DNA of 64,000 bases from Rhodothermia bacterium (GTDB taxonomy: Bacteria; Bacteroidota; Rhodothermia; Rhodothermales; JAAAOL01): NCBI GenBank assembly GCA_030428385.1, contig JAUIDY010000003.1, forward strand, positions 60,108 to 124,107. The letters are read 5' to 3'. Below are positions 35,485-43,684 of this stretch, in pieces. The translations under genes were made by a program, and so were the position numbers. Within the stretch, counting starts at the first letter, position 1. Each line of letters opens with the position of its first letter. The notes beneath the pieces are model-generated. The model saw only the letters and a program-made list of their open reading frames with translations, was not told where the DNA came from and did not search any database.

Positions 35485-36363
35485 GTGCAAACAAAACAAG
35501 GGATGCGCCGAAAAAATGTGGGTATCGCGGACGTCGCCGTTCATCGCGTAGATGGAGGCACGGCATGGCAAGAAACGGACCGGCTGGCGGTAGAGGAGCC
35601 ATTGGAAATCCGTCTCGAATATGTTGTCGCAGGCACCGTGACGCGGACGAACATCGCGGTGACAATGCGGACGCCGGGAAACGACGTGGCGCTGGCGGTG
35701 GGCTTTTTGTTTACCGAAAACATTGTGCGCCAATACGCTCACGTGGACACGGTGCGGCATACACCTGCCCCCAACGTGCTCACGGTTCGCCTCAAACCCG
35801 GTGTGGCCGTAGATACCACCCGGCTGGAGCGGCATTTTTACACCACTTCCAGTTGCGGCGTCTGCGGAAAGACCTCGTTGGAGGCATTGGAAGTAGACGG
35901 GGTTGCTCCGTTGGCGGACGGGTTGGCGGTCGATCCAACGGTGGTGCATCAACTTCCTGGAGCTCTGCAACAGGCGCAAACGGTTTTCGCGGAGACCGGC
36001 GGTTTGCATGCGGCGGCGTTGTTCTCTCGGGAAGGCGCGTTGCTGCGGGTCTGCGAAGATGTGGGTCGCCACAACGCTGTCGATAAAGTCATTGGGGCGT
36101 GCTTGCTGGAAGGGCAGATGCCGCTAGCAGATTGTATCTTGTTTGTCAGCGGTCGTGCCAGCTTCGAACTAACCCAGAAAAGCCTCGTGGCAGGTATTCC
36201 CGTGCTGGCTGCCGTCAGCGCGCCGAGCAGCCTTGCCGTCGATCTCGCCCAGGCGTTTAACCTGACCCTGCTCGGCTTTGTACGCAACGACCGGTTTAAT
36301 ATCTATGCGGCCCCCAACCGTATTGATAGGGACGCTTTGACCACCAACCCCACGCTCTCATGA
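35485..36363 (+). CDS. fdhD: Formate dehydrogenase accessory sulfurtransferase FdhD
   Basis: This 292-aa FdhD carries sulfur from the IscS-type desulfurase to the Mo-bisMGD cofactor of formate dehydrogenase-type enzymes. The catalytic cysteine pair is in SCGVCGK (Cys124, Cys127), and the MGD-binding region has CEDVGRHNAVDK. The start is uncertain: GTG at 35485, or ATG at 35503 with AAGGG just before it. It overlaps the next gene by four bases (ATGA), and the client enzyme gene follows, so the three genes form an operon. Confidence 0.94.
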   Translation: MQTKQGMRRKNVGIADVAVHRVDGGTAWQETDRLAVEEPLEIRLEYVVAGTVTRTNIAVTMRTPGNDVALAVGFLFTENIVRQYAHVDTVRHTPAPNVLTVRLKPGVAVDTTRLERHFYTTSSCGVCGKTSLEALEVDGVAPLADGLAVDPTVVHQLPGALQQAQTVFAETGGLHAAALFSREGALLRVCEDVGRHNAVDKVIGACLLEGQMPLADCILFVSGRASFELTQKSLVAGIPVLAAVSAPSSLAVDLAQAFNLTLLGFVRNDRFNIYAAPNRIDRDALTTNPTLS

Positions 36364-36740
36364 AACTCCGCATCAAAGGCGACTCCATTCGCATGCGGCT
36401 CACACAAACTGAGTTAAACGACTTTGTAGCCCACAGGCGGGTCTCCGCTGTGCTGCATTTTCCGTCGGGACGTGCCCTCGTTTACGCCCTCGAATCCTCG
36501 CCCGACATCACCGAACTTACCGCCCGCTTCCTCGGCAATGAAATAACCGTGCGGATGCCTCATGCCTGGACCGAAGAATGGGCCACTACCGACCGCGTGG
36601 GCTTCGAGGGCGCCCAGGCCATCGCGGATGGACACTACCTGTCGCTGCTGATCGAAAAAGACTTTGAATGCCTGCACAAACGCCCGGATGAACTGGACGC
36701 CTTTCCGCATCCGCTGGCTGGAAAAGAAGCAACCGACTAA
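36360..36740 (+). CDS. DUF7009-like small protein linked to fdhD
   Basis: This 126-aa soluble protein (MKLRIKGDSIRMRLTQTEL, VGFEGAQAIADGHYLSLLIEKDFECLHKR) resembles a small conserved Bacteroidota family usually found beside fdhD and a molybdopterin oxidoreductase. It has no signal peptide and no recognised catalytic motif. The coding overlap with fdhD and 21-bp gap to the oxidoreductase indicate translational coupling. A maturation or chaperone role for the molybdoenzyme is inferred from context only. Confidence 0.75.
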   Translation: MKLRIKGDSIRMRLTQTELNDFVAHRRVSAVLHFPSGRALVYALESSPDITELTARFLGNEITVRMPHAWTEEWATTDRVGFEGAQAIADGHYLSLLIEKDFECLHKRPDELDAFPHPLAGKEATD

Positions 36741-36761
36741 CACCACCACGGAGGCACCATC

Positions 36762-39065
36762 ATGGCTGCAAACTACAAGCGCAACGTGCAGGCGCTGCCG
36801 GATGTTGTTTCGGCGGAAGGCGCAATCCACGAACCGAAAGAGGTAGGCGCAGGCCCTACCGGCGTCCGCGTGGCGATGCAGCATGCGCTGGATGAAATGG
36901 GCCTTGTGCGCAGCCTGAAGGTGCTCAACCAAGTCAACCAGAAAGACGGCTTCGACTGCCCCGGCTGTGCGTGGCCCGACCCGGAAGACCGCTCGGCGCT
37001 GGGCGAATACTGCGAGAATGGAGCCAAGGCCGTGGCAACTGAAGCCACGCAAGCCCGCGTCACGCCCGAGTTTTTCCGTGTCTGGTCGGTAGAGGCACTC
37101 TCGAAAAAAGACGAATACTGGCTGGGTAAACGCGGCCGCCTCACCCACCCGATGGTGCTGCGCTCCGGCAGCAGCCATTATGAACCCATCGCGTGGGACG
37201 ATGCCTTCCGGCTCATCGGAGATGAACTCCAAGCCCTCGATACGCCCGACGAAGCCGTGTTCTACGCGTCGGGGCGGACGAGCAACGAGGCAGCGTTTTT
37301 ATACCAGCTTTTGGCGCGGCGGTTTGGCACCAACAACCTGCCCGATTGCTCCAATATGTGCCACGAGTCGAGCGGCTACGGGTTGAAACAGGTCATTGGC
37401 GTCGGAAAGGGCACCGTCACGCTGGCCGATTTTGAGAAGGCCGAGGTGATCTTTGTTGTCGGGCAAAACCCCGGCACCAACCACCCGCGTATGCTGGGCA
37501 CGCTGCAAAAGGCCAAGCGGGCAGGTGCGACGATTGTACATGTAAACCCGTTGCCCGAAACAGGACTCCGGCGATTTAAACACCCGCAGGAAGTGCGCGG
37601 TTGGCTGGGCACCGGCACACGGCTCGCCGATCTTTTTTTGCAGGTGCGTATCAACGGCGATGTGGCGTTGTTTAAGGGCATCATGAAGGCGTTGCTGGAG
37701 CGGGACGATGCAGATGACGTGCTGGCGAACGCGTTCATCGAAGAGAAAACAACCGGGTTTGAGGCGTTTTCGGAGGATTTGCGGCAGACGCCGTGGTCGT
37801 CCATCCTCGATGCGAGCGGGATCTCCAAAGCCGAAATCGAGGCGACAGCGGAACTCGTAGCCAAGCACGAGCGCCTCATCATTTGTTGGGCGATGGGGCT
37901 GACGCAGCACGTCAACGGGGTGGCGAATGTGCAGACGATGGTGAACCTGCTGCTCATGCGGGGAGCGCTTGGAAAACCGGGCGCGGGCGTGTGTCCGGTG
38001 CGGGGGCACTCGAACGTGCAGGGCGACCGCACCGTCGGTATCAATCCGCGCCCGTCGGCGGTGTTTCTGGATCGGCTCGGCGAGGCGTTTGGGTTTGCGC
38101 CGCCGCGCAGGCACGGGCTGGACACCGTCGAGGCCATCCAGGCGATGCACGCGGGGGAGGCGAAGGTGTTTATCTCGATGGGAGGCAACTTCCTCTCGGC
38201 CACACCCGATACGGCCTACACCGCCGAGGCGCTGCAACGGTGCCGGCTGACGGTGCAAATCTCTACCAAACTCAACCGCAGCCACGCCGTGACCGGGCAG
38301 CAGGCCCTCATCTTACCGTGTCTCGGGCGCACCGAAAGTGATGAGCAAGCGAGCGGGCTTCAGTTCGTCAGCGTCGAGAACTCGATGGGCATCGTCCATA
38401 ATTCGCGGGGGAGTTTGTCTCCAGCGTCGGAGCATCTGAGGAGCGAACCTGCCATCGTCGCGGGCATGGCGCGGGCCACGTTGGGGGATGCTTCCGGCAT
38501 CCATTGGGACGAGATGGTAGCCGGTTATGATCACATCAGGGAAAAAATCGAAGCCGTCATCCCCGGCTTTGACAACTACAACCAGCGCGTGCGCGAGCCG
38601 GATGGGTTTTACCTACCCAACCCCGTCCGTGATGACCAGCAGTTCAACACAAAAACCGGACGTGCCCATTTCACTGTCCACGCCATCCCGAAGCACGACC
38701 TGCCGGAAGGCGCGTTTTTGATGATGACCGTTCGCAGCCACGACCAATACAACACCACCATTTACGGCCTTGATGATCGATACCGCGGCATCAAAGGCAA
38801 ACGGCGTGTGGTGATGCTGCACCCGACGGATATGACCGAGGCCGGATTGCGCAAAGGAGAGGAGGTGGATCTGGTGAGCGTGTACGACGGCGTCGAGCGG
38901 ATTGCGCCACGTTTTACGGTCGTCCCGTTTAGCCTTCCGCGTCGCAGCGCCGCCACGTATTTTCCCGAGGCCAACGTGCTGGTGCCGGTCAATCATGTGG
39001 CGAAAGGGAGTAACACCCCCGCGTCCAAGTCCGTCGTGATCTGGCTGCGGCGTCGGCCTGCATGA
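36762..39065 (+). CDS. FdhF/YdeP-family molybdopterin oxidoreductase
   Basis: This 767-aa catalytic subunit of the YdeP type (formate-dehydrogenase-H-like, bis-MGD) has the family hallmark DGFDCPGCAWPDPEDR near residue 65, CENGAKAVATEAT, and the Mo-cofactor regions GQNPGTNHPRML and NVQGDRTVGI. No Fe-S-cluster CxxCxxxC of canonical FDH is visible at the N-terminus, in keeping with YdeP. The E. coli homologue is linked to acid resistance, but its reaction is not established. fdhD immediately upstream suggests the cofactor needs sulfuration. Confidence 0.9.
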   Translation: MAANYKRNVQALPDVVSAEGAIHEPKEVGAGPTGVRVAMQHALDEMGLVRSLKVLNQVNQKDGFDCPGCAWPDPEDRSALGEYCENGAKAVATEATQARVTPEFFRVWSVEALSKKDEYWLGKRGRLTHPMVLRSGSSHYEPIAWDDAFRLIGDELQALDTPDEAVFYASGRTSNEAAFLYQLLARRFGTNNLPDCSNMCHESSGYGLKQVIGVGKGTVTLADFEKAEVIFVVGQNPGTNHPRMLGTLQKAKRAGATIVHVNPLPETGLRRFKHPQEVRGWLGTGTRLADLFLQVRINGDVALFKGIMKALLERDDADDVLANAFIEEKTTGFEAFSEDLRQTPWSSILDASGISKAEIEATAELVAKHERLIICWAMGLTQHVNGVANVQTMVNLLLMRGALGKPGAGVCPVRGHSNVQGDRTVGINPRPSAVFLDRLGEAFGFAPPRRHGLDTVEAIQAMHAGEAKVFISMGGNFLSATPDTAYTAEALQRCRLTVQISTKLNRSHAVTGQQALILPCLGRTESDEQASGLQFVSVENSMGIVHNSRGSLSPASEHLRSEPAIVAGMARATLGDASGIHWDEMVAGYDHIREKIEAVIPGFDNYNQRVREPDGFYLPNPVRDDQQFNTKTGRAHFTVHAIPKHDLPEGAFLMMTVRSHDQYNTTIYGLDDRYRGIKGKRRVVMLHPTDMTEAGLRKGEEVDLVSVYDGVERIAPRFTVVPFSLPRRSAATYFPEANVLVPVNHVAKGSNTPASKSVVIWLRRRPA

Positions 39066-39100
39066 TGGCTTTGCCGAATGTGCATTCGATCTGACTATAT

Positions 39101-40276
39101 ATGCCAACCTCATTCTGGGCGTTGCTGCTGGCTTCGGGTACTTTGCTCGGCGTGTTGCTAGCAGGTGCGCTTCTGCTGAAGAAATCGAAACAGCCGGTGG
39201 CGACGCGGTACCTGGCGCTGCTGGCACTGCTTGTCGCCATCGTCAACAGTGGCTACGTGGTGATGCTGAGCGACCTGCGGGCGGTATTTCCGGCGTATCC
39301 ACGTCTGGTGGGGCCGTTCTGGTTTTTACTCGGCCCGGCGTTTTATGGCTACGTGCGCCTATTGACGCACCGCCCCTTCCGCACCTCACGGCTCAACCTG
39401 TTGCACCTGTTGCCCTTTGTGCTCGAATGTCTTCCGGTGCTGCACGCGGTGCTCTTTCCTGAGAGTTTTTTTGAGGCCGGATACCGGCGGTTGTTGTACC
39501 TGCCCCGCACTGGACCCATTCCATGGGAAACGCTGCTTATCAGCAACCGGCTCATGGTGCACCTGTTTGTGTATGCATGCCTCAGCGCCCGGCAGGTGTG
39601 GCGCTACGAGCGGTCGTACAAGCAGGAGGCGTCCCATCCGCAGGTGACCTATGCTACCTGGCTGCGGCTTGCGTTTGCAGGCTTTGCGGGCTATGTGATC
39701 TACGAAACTACCGTCTCGCTCATCCTGACCGTCACCCGCTCGCTCCAGCCGGGCTACATCTACTTTTCCGTCTTTTTCCTCTCGATGCTGCTGTATGGCA
39801 TCGTGTATCTCGCCATCGCCCATCCGCAGATTCTTTTTCCGCCGCTTACGCAGCCGCAGGAAAAGCCCAAGCCGCTCAACTTGCCAGAGGTGTACCGGGA
39901 GCAGCACCGAGAAAAACTGCTGGCGTTAATGGACGCGGAGAAACCGTATTTGCAGGGCGACCTCAAGCTGCGGGATCTGGCGGATTTGCTGGACATCTCC
40001 ACGCACCACCTCACCGAAGTGCTCAACCAGGAAGTAGGAAAGAACTTCTACGAATTTATTAATGCCTACCGCGTGAAGGAGGCGCAGGCACGGCTTCGCG
40101 ACCCGGCGTATCAGCATTATTCCATCCTTTCCATTGCGCTGGATGTGGGATTCAACAGCAAAAGCACCTTCAACCGGCTGTTTAAACAACACACGCGCAT
40201 GACGCCCTCTGAATACCTTAAATCCCACCGTATTCGCTCCAAAAGCCCGTCGGAGGCGTCGCATTCGTACCAGTGA
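39101..40276 (+). CDS. Membrane-bound AraC-family transcriptional regulator
   Basis: This 391-aa protein has about seven hydrophobic helices in residues 1-255 and a C-terminal AraC-type DNA-binding domain with two helix-turn-helix units. The first is LRDLADLLDISTHHLTEVLNQ; the second is SILSIALDVGFNSKSTFNRLF followed by the conserved MTPSEY. This 7TM-HTH arrangement is common in Bacteroidota and presumably senses an extracellular or membrane signal directly. It lies just after the oxidoreductase on the same strand. Whether it controls that operon is unknown. Confidence 0.88.
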   Translation: MPTSFWALLLASGTLLGVLLAGALLLKKSKQPVATRYLALLALLVAIVNSGYVVMLSDLRAVFPAYPRLVGPFWFLLGPAFYGYVRLLTHRPFRTSRLNLLHLLPFVLECLPVLHAVLFPESFFEAGYRRLLYLPRTGPIPWETLLISNRLMVHLFVYACLSARQVWRYERSYKQEASHPQVTYATWLRLAFAGFAGYVIYETTVSLILTVTRSLQPGYIYFSVFFLSMLLYGIVYLAIAHPQILFPPLTQPQEKPKPLNLPEVYREQHREKLLALMDAEKPYLQGDLKLRDLADLLDISTHHLTEVLNQEVGKNFYEFINAYRVKEAQARLRDPAYQHYSILSIALDVGFNSKSTFNRLFKQHTRMTPSEYLKSHRIRSKSPSEASHSYQ

Positions 40277-40342
40277 GACGACATGGGAAGGGTTTTGCCG
40301 CAGATTCCACGCTTTCAAATCTGCTCACGAAACCACAAACCC

Positions 40343-41512
40343 ATGCGTCGTACTCGTCTTCTCTTTCTTGTTGGTGTATGCTTATTCCTGACAGAAGCTG
40401 TCCATGCCCAGTGGCAGGTAACCACGCTGGTGCCCGGAAGGGCGGGTATCGAAGATGGGATGGTGCGGGACCAGGCGGGCAATCTCTACGTCTCGCAATA
40501 TGATGGCACCACGGTGCGGAAAGTCACGCCGTCCGGAGACGTGTCGGTGTATGCGCAGGGCTTCAGCGCACCCAATGGGCTAGCGATAGACGATTCGGGG
40601 GTGCTGTATGTCGCCAACGCTAACGGCGGCCGCGTCAGCAAAGTGTACCCGGATGGCACCGTTGTTTCTCGGTTCATCGGGGGGCTGACCAACCCGGTGG
40701 GGCTGGCGCTGAATGCCACGCAGGACACGCTCTACATCGCGCATTACCAGCAGTCGCGCATCAGCCGCGTAGCGCTGGCCGACAGCGGCAATGTGGAAAC
40801 GTGGGTGACCGGCGCTCCGCTAAATGGTCCAGTTGGGTTGGTGTTTGCCGATGACGGCAACCTGTATGCGGGCAACTTCAACAACGGCCAACTCATCCGC
40901 ATTACGCCGCAGGGAGCCATGTCGCGCCTCGCTACTATCCCCTCGTTTATGGGTTTTGTGGCCCATGTGGAGGGCGTGTTTTACGCCACCAGTTTTTCCA
41001 CCCACCGCGTCTACCGTATCGACCTGGAGGGCAACGTGTCGGTGTTTGCTGGAACGGGCAGTCCCGGGCAGCAAAACGGCGAAGCGCTCAATGCCACTTT
41101 TAATGGTCCCAACGGTATCGTGGCCTCTGCGACGGGTGATACACTGTACGTGTCCGACTACAACGCCGAGTCCTTGCGCATGATTACCAACGTGACCCAA
41201 ACCGGGGTGTGGGAGTCGGACGTGGAGTTGCCAGCATCGCCCCTCCAACTTGATCCCAACTTCCCCAATCCGTTTTCGGGATCCACCATCATCCCATACT
41301 ATCTTGCGCATCGTTCTGCCGTGAATCTGTATATTTCAACCTTGCAGGGCCGTCGGGTTCGCGCGTTTTCCTTACCGCCCCATTTGGGGATTCAGCAGGT
41401 GGTATGGGATGGGCGCGACGAGGCTGGCCTGCCCGTTCCCAACGGTGTTTATTTCTACACAACCGACACCGGCACCACCCGCGTCACCCGCAAACTGATG
41501 GTAATGCGCTAG
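40343..41512 (+). CDS. Secreted NHL/SMP-30-like beta-propeller with type IX sorting tail
   Basis: This 389-aa protein starts at the ATG at 40343 with a signal peptide (MRRTRLLFLVGVCLFLTEAVHAQ). The mature domain consists of repeated blades with DxxGNLYVSQYDGTTVRKV and GxLYVAN-like wording, an NHL/gluconolactonase-type propeller. The end carries DPNFPNPFSGST, VWDGRDEAGLPVPNGVYFY and LMVMR, a FlgD-like/type IX sorting domain. It is probably exported to the cell surface. Ligand or substrate is unknown. Confidence 0.85.
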   Translation: MRRTRLLFLVGVCLFLTEAVHAQWQVTTLVPGRAGIEDGMVRDQAGNLYVSQYDGTTVRKVTPSGDVSVYAQGFSAPNGLAIDDSGVLYVANANGGRVSKVYPDGTVVSRFIGGLTNPVGLALNATQDTLYIAHYQQSRISRVALADSGNVETWVTGAPLNGPVGLVFADDGNLYAGNFNNGQLIRITPQGAMSRLATIPSFMGFVAHVEGVFYATSFSTHRVYRIDLEGNVSVFAGTGSPGQQNGEALNATFNGPNGIVASATGDTLYVSDYNAESLRMITNVTQTGVWESDVELPASPLQLDPNFPNPFSGSTIIPYYLAHRSAVNLYISTLQGRRVRAFSLPPHLGIQQVVWDGRDEAGLPVPNGVYFYTTDTGTTRVTRKLMVMR

Positions 41513-41546
41513 GGATGATGTTGGTTGGAAACCGCAGATTCGCGAT

Positions 41547-42107
41547 ATGAATCTTACCGCACTTATTCTCGCCGGGGGCAAAAGCCGTCGCTTTGGGAAA
41601 GACAAAGCAGCCGTGGTGGTAGAGGGAAAACCCATGATTGAGCGGGTGTATGCCGCCGTCGCCCCGCTGGTAGAAACCGTGCTGGTGAGTGTCGCCGATG
41701 GGAAAACGTGGTATACGCTTCCTGAGACGGTTCATTATGTAGCCGATGTGCATCATAACATTGGCGCGCTTGCTGGGATGCATGCTGGACTTGCGGCAAC
41801 ACAGACGCCATGGTTGCTCGTTGTGGCCTGCGACATGCCGTATCTCACAACCAAGGGGCTTCAGCGCTTACTGGACGCTCGGAGTGGCACCGTCGAAGCC
41901 GTAGTCGCCGTGTCGCCCGATGGGCAGCGGCACCCGCTGTGTGCCGTTTATCGGCAATCGGTGCTGGCAACCGTAAATCGGCAGATTAAAAAGCGGCGCT
42001 ACGCCCTTCATGCGCTTCTTGATGAACTCGAAACGGTGGAGGTGGCGCTTCCTGAAGCCGTGGTGCGCAACATCAACACACCCGGCGATCTGGCGAACCG
42101 ACCGTAG
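41547..42107 (+). CDS. mobA: Molybdenum cofactor guanylyltransferase
   Basis: This 186-aa MobA attaches GMP to Mo-molybdopterin to make the bis-MGD cofactor needed by enzymes such as the YdeP-like protein upstream. The N-terminal nucleotide-binding LILAGGKSRRFGKDKA motif, the metal-binding Asp in VVACDMPYL, and the RNINTPGDL end are all present. It is followed within a few bases by moaA on the same strand. Confidence 0.93.
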   Translation: MNLTALILAGGKSRRFGKDKAAVVVEGKPMIERVYAAVAPLVETVLVSVADGKTWYTLPETVHYVADVHHNIGALAGMHAGLAATQTPWLLVVACDMPYLTTKGLQRLLDARSGTVEAVVAVSPDGQRHPLCAVYRQSVLATVNRQIKKRRYALHALLDELETVEVALPEAVVRNINTPGDLANRP

Positions 42108-42152
42108 TTCGTGGGGTTAGAGGGGCGTTGTTTGGTCGCCCACCCCGTTGCC

Positions 42153-43259
42153 ATGATCCACGAACTGAAGGTGCTTTCGGAAGGAGACATTCCCGCCCTG
42201 ACGGAGGGGATGCAGGCGTCGTTGGAGGACGTGCCGGAAGGATTTGGGCTGGCCTACGATCCGGGGCAGGCACAGCAGCATATGCTCGCCGACGGGTTTG
42301 GGCGGCGACACACCTACCTGCGCATCTCATTGGTGGAGCAATGCAACCTGCGCTGCCGCTACTGCATGCCCGACGAAGACCTCGCGTGGACGCCCGATGA
42401 ACAACTGCTCACCGACGATGAAATCATCCGGCTGGCCCGGCTTTTTGTGGAAGCAGGCGTCACCAAGATCCGCCTCACGGGTGGCGAGCCATTGCTGCGG
42501 CAGGGCGTTGAACAAATTGCAGAAGCCATCGGAGTATTGCCCGGGCTGGAAACGCTGGCGCTCACCACCAACGGGTTGCTGCTCCCAAAAAAGTTCGAGC
42601 GGCTGCAACAGGCGGGCGTGAACTTGCTCAACCTCAGCCTCGACACGCTGCGGGCCGATCGTTTCGAACAGATCACCCAGCGGCGCGGCTTTGAGTTGGT
42701 GATGCGCGCGATCGACGAAGCCATGGATCGGGGTTTCGATCCCGTGAAGGTCAACTGCGTGGTGATGCGCGGTGTGAATGAGGACGAACTGGTGGACTTT
42801 GTCGCTTGGACAGAGCACCAACCCATTGAGGTACGTTTCATCGAGTTTATGCCGTTTGATGGCAATCGCTGGGATGACACGCGGCTTGTCTCCTTTCAGG
42901 AGATGCGCGACCGGATAGAAGCGGTTTACCCGCTGGAGCGTAGGACGGACGGCCCGAACGAAACGTCCAAGACGTATCAAGTACCAGGCTTTCGCGGGCG
43001 TGTCGGGTTTATCACATCCATGACCGAACATTTCTGCGAAGGGTGTAACCGCTTGCGCCTCACCGCCGATGGCAACCTGAAGGTGTGTTTATTCGGTCGC
43101 GTCGAGGTAAGCCTCCGGGATGCAATACGTGCAGGTGCCACCGACGAGACACTGCGCGAGGTAATTGGAGCAGCCGTGGGGAGGAAGCATGCCCGGCACG
43201 CAGGCATGTATGCCTTGGCCGAGATGGAGAACCGCCCGATGATTACGATAGGTGGCTAG
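42153..43259 (+). CDS. moaA: GTP 3',8-cyclase (molybdopterin biosynthesis radical SAM enzyme)
   Basis: This MoaA makes the first Moco intermediate from GTP. The radical SAM cluster motif CNLRCRYC and the C-terminal second cluster (CEGCNRLRLTADG, then CLFG) are present, and the enzyme ends in IGG as required for function. The start is uncertain: ATG at 42153, GTG at 42111, or ATG at 42210 with GGAGGGG just upstream, the last closest to family length. Co-location with mobA and fdhD makes this a molybdoenzyme neighbourhood. Confidence 0.93.
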   Translation: MIHELKVLSEGDIPALTEGMQASLEDVPEGFGLAYDPGQAQQHMLADGFGRRHTYLRISLVEQCNLRCRYCMPDEDLAWTPDEQLLTDDEIIRLARLFVEAGVTKIRLTGGEPLLRQGVEQIAEAIGVLPGLETLALTTNGLLLPKKFERLQQAGVNLLNLSLDTLRADRFEQITQRRGFELVMRAIDEAMDRGFDPVKVNCVVMRGVNEDELVDFVAWTEHQPIEVRFIEFMPFDGNRWDDTRLVSFQEMRDRIEAVYPLERRTDGPNETSKTYQVPGFRGRVGFITSMTEHFCEGCNRLRLTADGNLKVCLFGRVEVSLRDAIRAGATDETLREVIGAAVGRKHARHAGMYALAEMENRPMITIGG

Positions 43260-43441
43260 GCTTGTAGAAAGGTAATTAATGGTTTAATTACGGGATCCGT
43301 TTGAGACCAACTTCGTGTCTCGCTTTGTTTCTACGGGCAAGATAAACCCTGAGAAAATAACCGGGAGAAAAAATATTTTCGTTTATTTTGAGGCGTAGGG
43401 GGCTTTTTTTTAGAGAAAAATGATCGTTTATAAAAAATGGC
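43260..43441. other. Non-coding gap after moaA with an A/T palindrome
   Basis: GTAATTAA-TGGT-TTAATTAC (43272-43291) is an 8-bp perfect inverted repeat 12 bp after moaA. Beyond it lie A/T tracts (AAAAAATATTTTC, TTTTTTTTAG, TTTATAAAAAATGG) that may be the promoter of a downstream small RNA. No gene is seen. Confidence 0.45.
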
Positions 43442-43590
43442 ATCGTCCTTGTTAAAGGTCAAGATGTCCTCAGGGTTTAAAGGACGATCAAGGCATAGCG
43501 GCTAACGCCGCACACATGGTGGGAGCACATGCGCACAGCGCATGCACCGAGAACGCCCCGGAAGCCAGACCGCTTCCGGGGCGTTTCCTT
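43442..43590 (+). ncRNA. Candidate structured small RNA with four consecutive hairpins
   Basis: Hairpin 1 is ATCGTCCT/AGGACGAT (43442-43449 with 43481-43488) extended by five more pairs after a two-base bulge. Hairpin 2 is GCGGC/GCCGC (43498-43511). Hairpin 3 is CATGCGC/GCGCATG (43528-43544). Hairpin 4 is a 14-bp terminator. Upstream A/T-rich DNA (TTTATAAAA) could be a -10. No open frame explains the stretch. It may be an independent RNA or the 3' part of a moaA transcript. I do not recognise it as 6S, SRP, tmRNA or RNase P RNA. Confidence 0.45.
43552..43590 (+). terminator. Very strong intrinsic terminator
   Basis: The 14-bp perfect stem AACGCCCCGGAAGC/GCTTCCGGGGCGTT has a six-base loop and a following TTCCTTTTT. 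It ends plus-strand transcription from the candidate small RNA or moaA. Confidence 0.92.
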
Positions 43591-43620
43591 TTTGTGCCAA
43601 GTGCCCTGGCCTGAAGATGC

Positions 43621-43652
43621 AAAAAAAAGCCCCACACGTCGTATGGGGCTTT
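43621..43652 (-). terminator. Intrinsic terminator of the membrane kinase gene
   Basis: On the minus strand AAAGCCCCA/TGGGGCTTT is followed by a run of T (eight in total). It lies about 33 bp after the kinase gene stop. Confidence 0.88.
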
Positions 43653-43684
43653 CACTGCGAAGGGAGGATGATCTTCTGGGTACC

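Noticed and set aside
37299..38285. 328-codon open frame opposite the YdeP-like oxidoreductase
   Set aside because: It is antisense to a well-supported catalytic gene, with no recognisable protein features.
43300..43345. CCCTGAGA in the gap after moaA recalls part of a TPP riboswitch
   Set aside because: The other conserved elements of that riboswitch are absent and no thiamine gene follows.
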